Below are positions 1 to 5,895 of a DNA stretch of 7,735 nt, piece after piece. Under the pieces are notes generated by a model. It saw only the letters and a program-made list of their open reading frames with translations, did no database searches and was not told the origin of the DNA. This DNA comes from Ignavibacteria bacterium (GTDB lineage Bacteria; Bacteroidota; Ignavibacteria; Ignavibacteriales; Ignavibacteriaceae). The position numbers and the translations under genes are program-made. The stretch covers positions 1 through 7,735 of the forward strand of contig JAUSIA010000111.1 of assembly GCA_030648225.1 (NCBI GenBank). The letters run 5' to 3'. The first letter of the stretch is position 1, and each line of letters begins with the position of its first letter.

Positions 1-1994
1 GGAGATTGATGTTCATTAACTAAAGTTTTAACAATCTGGCCTAGAAGATTATAAACTTTCAAAGTAACAAATCCTTCTCTGGGAAGATTATATGAAATTA
101 CTGTTGATGGATTAAACGGATTAGGATAGTTTTGGTTAAGAGAATATTTTATTGGTAATTCACCTTCATTTCCAACATCTGTTAACCCTATGAAATCATC
201 ATCCTTTCTTGGGAGTAATTTATAGTTGCCAAACGAAAACCACTGGATTCCTGCTAACCCATCAAGATGATCGTTGGTTAAAATTCTTATTGGCTGATTT
301 TCCAGAGAAGCTTCCCAGAAATTGTGATACTGATGTGTTCCATCCTGCAATTCAACTCTCATTCCTCCAGAACCATCATCAATTACTATTTCACCAAAAT
401 TTCTATTACCACCTGAGCCCTCATCAGGACCTGGATTTCCATCAGCATTTTCATCAGTTACAATAATATCTTCAAATTTAACTAGAACACCTTCCCATTG
501 TTCTGCCGAAACAGTACCATTTGGGGTGTTGTTTAAAAATGTAGAGGTTTGTAATATAAATGGTTCGGGTAATGGATTACCAGTCGAATTAACCGTAATG
601 TTAGGAGGTGAATCAATTCCTGAAATTTGTGTGACACTAAAATTCTCTCCTATGGTACCTGTTACAGTAACATTATCCCCTCTCTGTCTGCTGAGTACTT
701 CAGTACCATTTATTCTTATTCCGCTCCAGGGACCTGTTCCGTTCTGTATATAAACCTGAGGCCCTATATTAATATCGGAACTATCTGCTGTAACAATTCC
801 ACTTAAAGTTATCTGATATCCGTTATAACCACTGAAGCCGCTTCCAAACGGACTATACTGAATATCCTGAACAGTAAGCGGCCTGTTCAATACTAAATAA
901 AAATACCGGTTAGTTGTTGTATCAGATGGATTATTAGATATGTTGCCTTGGTTATCCTCTGCAGTTATATAAAAATCCACAAGGTTGGAATCATTCTGAG
1001 CAGGTAAAACTGCTGTCCAGGTATTCCCACCAGAATTATTCATATTAACAATACCATTTGAGGTTGAATTGACTCGGTAATACAAATCGGCACTTACAAT
1101 ACTTCCATCAGAATCTTCAATATTTGCTGTGATAGTAACCTGTTGTCCAAATCCAACTTCGACAGGATTTCTTGTAATGCCAGAAATTACAGGGGCAAGT
1201 AAAGCAACTTTATAATCAGTAAGCCACATTGGATTAATTGCGGCTCCACCCGCACCTTCGCTTCTTGTTTCAATAAAACCACGAACATATTCTAATACAG
1301 AATTATCTGGTGGAGGATTATGACCAAAGATATAATTTGATCTGGTGTAAATGCTGGCAGAAGTATTATTTTCATCAATTATTCTAAAACCTCCATTTGT
1401 CCAGTTTCGATCAAAAACTCTGACATTTCTTATTTCTATGTAAACTCCTTCCCATTTTTCTGAAATTGCAAGACTATTACTTGTACTAATTTGTTTAAGG
1501 GAATCTAATGTAAGCAAAACAGGTTCAGGCCTTTGGGTAAAATTTAAAATGTTATCTGCAGTAAAATCTATTAAAAACAATTCTGTAGTTTTTTGTGTTG
1601 CGTTAGTAAAATGAGTTACAACACCTGTTACTTTTACTACAGTACCGCTATCCAGATTTTGGAAATCAGGATAATTTGAAGGATTACTAATTATAGCCAG
1701 AATCCCGCCCCATTCTATTTCAGAAGTATCCTGCATAAAAAAAGCAGCATTAGTAGCACCCACAAAAATTATTGTTCCACTATCCGGGTTTGCAGCTTTA
1801 TAAGGCGGAACCATAACTATACCAGTTACAGTAACAGTATCACCTTCATAGGGGCCGGCAACATCATCAACGAAATAAATATTAAGCGAATCGGGACCTA
1901 TATATTGTATATCCCTAATTGAAACTTCAGGATACTGGGCAAAAATTGTTGTTGTAATGAACAACAAAATCAAAAAGAATAGTTTTGATTTCAT
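1..1994 (-). CDS. Secreted duplicated OB-fold/Ig-like protein with T9SS sorting domain, C-terminus cut by window edge
   Basis: One uninterrupted frame of 664 complete codons runs from ATG at 1994 to the window edge; the stop lies outside. Residues 1-20 are a signal peptide (Lys start, hydrophobic core, ending FAQ). Residues about 24-260 form module A: VSIRDIQY, then [10 protein letters not shown] (51-60), AAFFMQD and [10 protein letters not shown], followed by a second part with WEGV at 181-184. Residues about 375-605 repeat the same order: VQDIQY (375-380), [28 protein letters not shown], then WEGV at 500-503. This pattern resembles the OB-fold regions found beside secreted nucleases (YhcR/ExeM type), but no nuclease domain is visible. 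Residues about 267-367 look like an Ig-like domain ([14 protein letters not shown]). [12 protein letters not shown] at 620-631 opens a T9SS type A sorting domain, so the product is probably exported through the outer membrane and anchored or released. The molecular role is unknown; carbohydrate, nucleic-acid or protein binding are all possible. It is probably cotranscribed with the 703-residue gene upstream. Confidence 0.85.
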   Translation of the reverse strand, partial: MKSKLFFLILLFITTTIFAQYPEVSIRDIQYIGPDSLNIYFVDDVAGPYEGDTVTVTGIVMVPPYKAANPDSGTIIFVGATNAAFFMQDTSEIEWGGILAIISNPSNYPDFQNLDSGTVVKVTGVVTHFTNATQKTTELFLIDFTADNILNFTQRPEPVLLTLDSLKQISTSNSLAISEKWEGVYIEIRNVRVFDRNWTNGGFRIIDENNTSASIYTRSNYIFGHNPPPDNSVLEYVRGFIETRSEGAGGAAINPMWLTDYKVALLAPVISGITRNPVEVGFGQQVTITANIEDSDGSIVSADLYYRVNSTSNGIVNMNNSGGNTWTAVLPAQNDSNLVDFYITAEDNQGNISNNPSDTTTNRYFYLVLNRPLTVQDIQYSPFGSGFSGYNGYQITLSGIVTADSSDINIGPQVYIQNGTGPWSGIRINGTEVLSRQRGDNVTVTGTIGENFSVTQISGIDSPPNITVNSTGNPLPEPFILQTSTFLNNTPNGTVSAEQWEGVLVKFEDIIVTDENADGNPGPDEGSGGNRNFGEIVIDDGSGGMRVELQDGTHQYHNFWEASLENQPIRILTNDHLDGLAGIQWFSFGNYKLLPRKDDDFIGLTDVGNEGELPIKYSLNQNYPNPFNPSTVISYNLPREGFVTLKVYNLLGQIVKTLVNEHQS

Positions 1995-2001
1995 CTTTTA
2001 A

Positions 2002-2007
2002 CTCCTT
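2002..2007 (-). promoter_or_regulatory. Ribosome binding site overlapping the upstream stop codon
   Basis: Reading leftwards the junction is TAAGGAGTTAAAAGATG. AAGGAG lies 7 bases before the ATG at 1994, and its first two bases are the last two of the TAA that ends the 703-residue gene. This fixes the start at 1994 and indicates translational coupling of the two genes. Confidence 0.75.
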
Positions 2008-4117
2008 ATTTAATTACTAAAAATTTTCCCGTTTTAATATTTCCATTTCTATTATTCTTAACTGTAAAAAGATATAAACCTGTTGCAATTGCCTGGTCAT
2101 TATCTGTTATCAGATCCCAGGCGTGTTCACCCCCCGCAAATTTTTGTTTACCATCGCTTGCAAAGTTTTGAAACCATTGTAAATCTGAACCATTGCTCTG
2201 CTGATCATGTTCAATTCTTTTTACTATATCTCCTGCAAGTGTATAAACTGTAATTTCACATTCAGAAGGAAGGTTAAAGAAATAAATTTTTCTTAATCTT
2301 TCGGAGCTTCCATCCCAAATTGCATTTCCGTAATAGGGATTTGGATAAACTCCTATATCAACTTTTTCATCTTCATTTGCCGGAGTTCCAGGTAATATTC
2401 TTTGGAGACTTGCAAGTGGACCTGACTCAAGACTTTCAAGATTACTTTCAGGATCTCCTTCATCAAAACCTGTTACAGAAAATAAATACTGCCAGCCGTT
2501 TAATAAGTTATCAATTTCAAATTTGTAATAATATTGAGTTGCGTCATTTGGGAAAGTTATGGGTTCATCAAGTTCAACAAAAGAAAATCCCGAATTAAAA
2601 CCAACCGAGTTTTCAGTGCTGTCAAATTCACCAAACAGAACCAATGATGAAAGAATATCCTGTGATTGTGTTAAATCAAAACCGGATTGTGTTCTGTAAA
2701 GTCTGTATCCTTCAAAATCCATTTTACCTGAGATAGGATCAATAGAATTTTCTGCACGCTTATCCCAGTAGATAGTAACTTTCTGATTATCCGGAATTAC
2801 TTTAACAACCGGGAATAATGGAGGAGATGGAAGAATATATCTTGTTATCTGGCTATTGCCATCAAGGTCTTCACCAGGATCAAGGATTCCATTCCTGTTC
2901 CTGTCTTCACCATAATATGCTCTTAAAGCCCAGCCTGCATTTGTGTACAGATTAAATTTCTGCTCTTCTGTATCTAATGATGCAACATCACCACCGAATT
3001 TCTTTGCACATACAATTGCAAAGACAACATTAATTGAATCACCAGGTGCAATAGAATCGAAATCTCCAGCAGAGATTAATATAGATCTGTTTGACGGAGC
3101 TTTTAAAGTGTTTGGATTAATATTTTCAAACCTGTTGGAACCGCCAAAATATCCCTGCAATTTTCTGTATCTCTGCAGATCATCCTGAGGCGCAAAGAAG
3201 TTTGGATCATCGGTATTCCTGAATTGCCATGTAACAAAATTAACAGATGGTAGAGTATCGTTAGAAATAACAAATAAGCTGTCAAGTGAAGGTGTAGATC
3301 CTAAAAACTGAACACCAATATAGCTATCAGTAAATCCTATATCACCTGCTGCATCAAACTCATAAGCAACTCTCATTGAATCTTTATAACCATCGCCGCC
3401 TTTATTATAAAACGCACTTCCGCTTGGTCTTCCGGTTACTCTTGTGTTTCGGACAACTGCATCTGTCCATAAGCCAACATAAGCACTATCAATATATTTA
3501 TTGCTTACATTTTTAATCCAGTAGTTCATAATCACGAAGAAATTTGCGAAAGGAAAATTCCAGGTATAACATTCCTGCCTGATTGCAACGCCAAGAGGAG
3601 AATGATTTTCAATCGGCTCACCATTTGAAAGTGTTCTGTTAGTATCAACATAATCCATAACCAAATCCTGGTGAGAAATTGCTGAAGGTTCATAAAATCT
3701 CGAATCAAGAAAAGAAGATCTTTCAACAACAATATCACCCGGTGAATTTGTGTATTCAAATCCGCCGCCTCGTGCAGAAACAGAAGATGCATCTACTGCA
3801 CCGGTTGTTACAAAAGGTCCGGTTCTTCCTGTTCCCTGCTCGTCATTACTTAAAAATCCACCAACCCATAAGCCGCCATCGAATATATGTTCAATACTAC
3901 TTCCAAGAGGATATTCACAGCTTGGCTGATCAGGCCATAATGTGAAGCCATGCCCATAAGTGCCAAAGTTTGTTACCGTAAGTCCAATGTTCCCAATATT
4001 TGTAAACTTTGAGTTGTCATCATCGAGAATTTTTCTAAATCTTTTTTCATCATCAGGGTTTGATGTAAAGGCAAAAAACAGTGATGTAATTAAGAATAAC
4101 AGTAAATGTTTTCTCAT
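2006..4117 (-). CDS. Secreted T9SS cargo protein of unknown function (703 aa)
   Basis: Residues 1-19 form a signal peptide (MRKHLLLFLITSLFFAFTS). I recognise no enzymatic domain. The N-terminal half is rich in Gly and aromatic residues and contains IGLTVTNFGTYG and IFDGGLWVGGF, a style I associate with uncharacterised secreted proteins of Ignavibacteria-like genomes. Residues 405-421 hold an Asp/Asn-rich loop, DRNRNGILDPGEDLDGN, resembling a calcium loop. Residues about 436-580 look like a fibronectin type III-type beta domain (KVTIYWD, FEGYRLYRT). The end resembles a T9SS sorting domain: VYPNPYYG from about 590, a CEITVYTLAGDIVK strand, then TGLYLFTVKN and GKFLVIK at the C-terminus. Export across both membranes is therefore inferred. 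No Shine-Dalgarno is visible; the 20 bases before the ATG are almost all A/T, in contrast to the next gene. It is the first gene of a two-gene unit, ending 11 bases before the next ATG. Confidence 0.85.
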   Translation of the reverse strand: MRKHLLLFLITSLFFAFTSNPDDEKRFRKILDDDNSKFTNIGNIGLTVTNFGTYGHGFTLWPDQPSCEYPLGSSIEHIFDGGLWVGGFLSNDEQGTGRTGPFVTTGAVDASSVSARGGGFEYTNSPGDIVVERSSFLDSRFYEPSAISHQDLVMDYVDTNRTLSNGEPIENHSPLGVAIRQECYTWNFPFANFFVIMNYWIKNVSNKYIDSAYVGLWTDAVVRNTRVTGRPSGSAFYNKGGDGYKDSMRVAYEFDAAGDIGFTDSYIGVQFLGSTPSLDSLFVISNDTLPSVNFVTWQFRNTDDPNFFAPQDDLQRYRKLQGYFGGSNRFENINPNTLKAPSNRSILISAGDFDSIAPGDSINVVFAIVCAKKFGGDVASLDTEEQKFNLYTNAGWALRAYYGEDRNRNGILDPGEDLDGNSQITRYILPSPPLFPVVKVIPDNQKVTIYWDKRAENSIDPISGKMDFEGYRLYRTQSGFDLTQSQDILSSLVLFGEFDSTENSVGFNSGFSFVELDEPITFPNDATQYYYKFEIDNLLNGWQYLFSVTGFDEGDPESNLESLESGPLASLQRILPGTPANEDEKVDIGVYPNPYYGNAIWDGSSERLRKIYFFNLPSECEITVYTLAGDIVKRIEHDQQSNGSDLQWFQNFASDGKQKFAGGEHAWDLITDNDQAIATGLYLFTVKNNRNGNIKTGKFLVIK

Positions 4118-4248
4118 TAAAAAATAAATTTTATTTGTGCAATTTTAACCCTGCAACCACTAAGGATTTGCGACTGGAAAATAAGAATAATTATTGAGTG
4201 AAAAAAATAAACAGAGTGTTAAGTTTTAAAAAATTTTCTTTCACAGCT

Positions 4249-4282
4249 AAACCTCCGAGGTCTTCCGAGACCTCGGAGGTTT
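4249..4282. repeat. REP-like palindrome, left end of the RAYT unit
   Basis: A perfect 15-base inverted repeat (arms 4249-4263 and 4268-4282) surrounds a TCCG loop; the core is ACCTCCGAGG and its complement. On the plus strand it is followed by a T5 run (4280-4284), on the side facing the transposase. It lies 19 bases past the restored transposase stop. Known RAYT genes are flanked by such palindromes, whose single-stranded hairpins they recognise. It could also end plus-strand transcripts, but no plus-strand gene is present. Confidence 0.85.
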
Positions 4283-4301
4283 TTACAAGGTTTTTTCATA
4301 T

Positions 4302-4871
4302 TTAAAAATCATAATTAACTTTAATGGGTTTATCTTCTAAGAACTCAATCATATTGTTTCTTGACTGAAAAAAAAATCTACATATTCAACATCAGTTAAA
4401 TTCCCATTTCGCAAATCTATTAAATCCTTCGCATTTGAAAATTCCCAATCAAAAATGCTTTTAGCAAAACCAGCTTGAACAGGATTCTCAAGAATATATT
4501 TAATAACCCACTTAAAGTATGACTCAACTTCAATTTTGTTTGCTTTTTGTCTTACTCTCAAATAAAGTTCCGCTTCGCTTGTACTTTTTATTTACAGATT
4601 TTACATACGAATTTAATAATGAAGAAACGAATAATGATATAGAAAAATCATCTGTTGTTTGCTTTAAGAATATGTGAAAGTGATTAGTCATTAAACAATA
4701 AGATAAGATTTTGATTTTATATTTATGACTATAAAATTTCATTCTTCTTAAGAAATAAAGATAATTTTCTCTCTCAAAAAATATAAGAGCTTTATTAGCT
4801 CCTCTGTTATAAAGATGATGATATGTGTTTTTATAGTAGTTTCTTTCTTTTTCCATGTTCAAAGAATTCAT
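4302..4871 (-). pseudogene. REP-associated tyrosine transposase (IS200-like, Y1 HUH), two frameshifts
   Basis: The N-terminal part matches the family: YHHLYNRGANKALIFF (17-32), then CLMTNHFHIFLKQ with the metal-binding HFH at 64-66, then SYVKSVNKKYKRSGTLFE, whose tyrosines are candidates for the catalytic residue. The frame then ends early with KTKSKQN at 4530. Removing one A from the A5 run at 4544-4548 gives KTKANKIEVESYFKWV and the typical YILENPVQAG. That frame stops at 4349 after FFFSQETI. Adding one T to the T9 run at 4368-4376 restores VDFFFQSRNNMIEFLEDK and a natural end, IKVNYDF, at 4302. The repaired protein has 189 residues, normal for a RAYT. Start 4871 is chosen for its GGAGG; ATGs at 4856 and 4919 are alternatives, the latter reading through the palindrome. 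Such enzymes nick and join single-stranded DNA at REP hairpins. As written the copy is broken; indel errors or slippage are the other explanations. Confidence 0.82.
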
Positions 4872-4877
4872 ATTAAA

Positions 4878-4908
4878 AACCTCCGAGGTTTTGAAAACCT
4901 CGGAGGTT
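4878..4908. repeat. REP-like palindrome, right end of the RAYT unit
   Basis: The arms 4878-4892 and 4894-4908 are perfect 15-base complements around a single G. In a real hairpin the innermost pairs would open, leaving a stem of about 13 with a loop like TTGAA. The core ACCTCCGAGG is shared with the left palindrome, while the centre differs (TTTTGAAAA against TCTTCCGAGA). A5 at 4875-4879 lies on the transposase side, mirroring the left copy. Confidence 0.85.
4880..4884 (-). promoter_or_regulatory. Transposase ribosome site inside the palindrome
   Basis: On the minus strand GGAGG lies 8 bases before the ATG at 4871, an ideal spacing. The GGAGG is in the 3' arm of the hairpin and pairs with CCTCC of the 5' arm, so in RNA the site would be hidden when the hairpin folds. 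This favours 4871 over 4856 as the start. That it is used in translation is inferred. Confidence 0.55.
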
Positions 4909-4931
4909 GGTGCATTCAAAATATTTTTTGC

Positions 4932-5843
4932 TTAGAATATTGCTCTCGCATGCCTGTCTGCATGATAAGAACTTCTTACCAACGGCGAGGATTCAACAAT
5001 TCTGAATCCTTTTTTTAACCCTTCTTCTTTATATATATTGAATTCTTCGGGGGAAACATATCTATCAACAGGTAAATGATTTTTTGTTGGCTGGAGATAT
5101 TGTCCTATAGTAAGAATATCGCAACCATTATTAACAATATCATCCATAAGAGTTAATACTTCTTCAGGTTCTTCACCAATACCAACCATAATTCCGCTTT
5201 TGGTTTTTAATCCTTTTTCTTTAAACCATTTTATTAAAGAAAGACTGCGCTCATACTTTGCCTGTGGTCTTACAACTTTATATAAACGTGGTACAGTCTC
5301 AAGATTATGATTAAGAATATCAGGCGGGTTTTGCATGATAATTTCAAATGCTTCTTCAACTCCCCTGAAATCAGGAATTAAAATTTCAACCGTAGTATCA
5401 TACATTTCTTCATTAATCAGTTTTACACATTCCCTAAAAATTGCTGCACCGCCATCTTTAAGCTCATCCCTGTTAACAGAGGTTATTACAACATGTCTTA
5501 GATTAAGTTCTTTAACGGAATCAGCAACTCTTCTTGGTTCATTAAGATCCAATTCGTTAGGGATACCAACTTTTATATTGCAGAATCCGCAGCTTCTTGT
5601 ACAGGTATCACCGAGTATCATAAAAGTTGCACTTCTTGCATTCCAGCATTCAGCAATGTTAGGACATTTAGCTTCTTCACAAACTGTGTGAAGCTTTTGT
5701 CTCCGCATTAAATTACGTACATCAGTGTAGTTATCACCAGTAGGTAATTTAACTTTCAGCCAGTTTGGTCTTTTACCCAATTCTGTGCTGTAACTTTCTT
5801 TTTCTTCTTTAAATTTTCTTTGATATTGATTAATGACTGACAT
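4932..5843 (-). CDS. lipA: Lipoyl synthase
   Basis: LipA is a cytosolic radical-SAM enzyme that inserts two sulfur atoms, at C6 and C8, into the octanoyl group on a lipoyl-domain lysine. The 303-residue length is normal. The auxiliary [4Fe-4S] cluster ligands are C55, C60 and C66 in CEEAKCPNIAEC. The radical-SAM cluster ligands are C81, C85 and C88 in CTRSCGFC. The C-terminal RSSY at 290-293 provides the serine ligand of the auxiliary cluster in this family, and HADRHA follows. Other family blocks are HVVITSVNRDEL, DILNHNLETVPRLY and TKSGIMVGIGE. The start at 5843 has only a weak AGGA, 4 bases upstream. The gene lies 52 bases after an E2 gene whose product carries two lipoyl lysines, so the two are probably cotranscribed. 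LipB or LplA, needed to supply the octanoyl or lipoyl group, is not in the window. All key residues are present. Confidence 0.97.
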   Translation of the reverse strand: MSVINQYQRKFKEEKESYSTELGKRPNWLKVKLPTGDNYTDVRNLMRRQKLHTVCEEAKCPNIAECWNARSATFMILGDTCTRSCGFCNIKVGIPNELDLNEPRRVADSVKELNLRHVVITSVNRDELKDGGAAIFRECVKLINEEMYDTTVEILIPDFRGVEEAFEIIMQNPPDILNHNLETVPRLYKVVRPQAKYERSLSLIKWFKEKGLKTKSGIMVGIGEEPEEVLTLMDDIVNNGCDILTIGQYLQPTKNHLPVDRYVSPEEFNIYKEEGLKKGFRIVESSPLVRSSYHADRHARAIF

Positions 5844-5851
5844 AATTTCCT

Positions 5852-5878
5852 AAGTTCAAGTTCAAGTTCAAGTTCAAG
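5852..5878. repeat. Hexamer tandem repeat in the lipA leader
   Basis: AAGTTC is repeated perfectly four times, followed by a partial AAG. It fills half of the 52-base gap between the E2 stop and lipA and ends next to the weak ribosome site. Copy-number change would alter the leader length without touching any codon. Confidence 0.9.
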
Positions 5879-5895
5879 ATTAATAATTTTATTGA

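Larger units (their letters stand above)
4249..4908 (-). mobile_element. Palindrome-RAYT-palindrome unit, about 660 bases
   Basis: A single transposase gene is bracketed by two palindromes sharing the core ACCTCCGAGG. The palindromes face each other: the 16-mer ACCTCGGAGGTTTTTA occurs at 4270-4285 on the plus strand and at 4874-4889 on the minus strand, with the T-rich side towards the gene in both cases. The unit fills the gap between lipA and the secretion genes without disrupting either. No target-site duplication is evident, as expected for single-strand HUH transposition. Its limits are inferred from the outer palindrome edges and the true ends may differ by some bases. Confidence 0.7.
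4875..4908 (-). terminator. Possible intrinsic terminator of the E2-lipA transcript
   Basis: Read leftwards, a GC-rich hairpin begins 23 bases after the lipA stop and is followed by TTTTTAAT. This has the form of a rho-independent terminator. It is the same DNA as the right palindrome of the mobile unit, so the role is inferred from shape and position only. Confidence 0.45.

Noticed and set aside
209..753. Two short plus-strand frames in the left region
   Set aside because: The minus strand is open without interruption from 1994 to the edge and encodes a signal peptide, repeated modules and a T9SS tail, so these are shadows.
4128..4156. Promoter-like TTGCAG, 17 bases, TAAAAT before the 703-residue gene
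   Set aside because: Only three of six bases match a -35 box, the sequence is A/T-rich enough for chance, and it would leave an almost leaderless transcript. Kept as a weak possibility only.
4530..4561. Programmed frameshifting in the transposase at A5
   Set aside because: A five-base run is short for slippage, no stimulatory structure was seen, and IS200-like transposases are not known to depend on frameshifting. A second independent break at T9 favours decay or indel error.
4872..4919. Transposase start at 4919
   Set aside because: This start would translate the palindrome itself (TSEVFKTSEVF) and lacks a ribosome site. The family N-terminus begins near YHHLYNRG, so starts at 4871 or 4856 fit better.
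5335..5691. 118-codon plus-strand frame inside lipA
   Set aside because: It is a shadow of the lipA coding sequence, whose cluster motifs fix the minus-strand frame.
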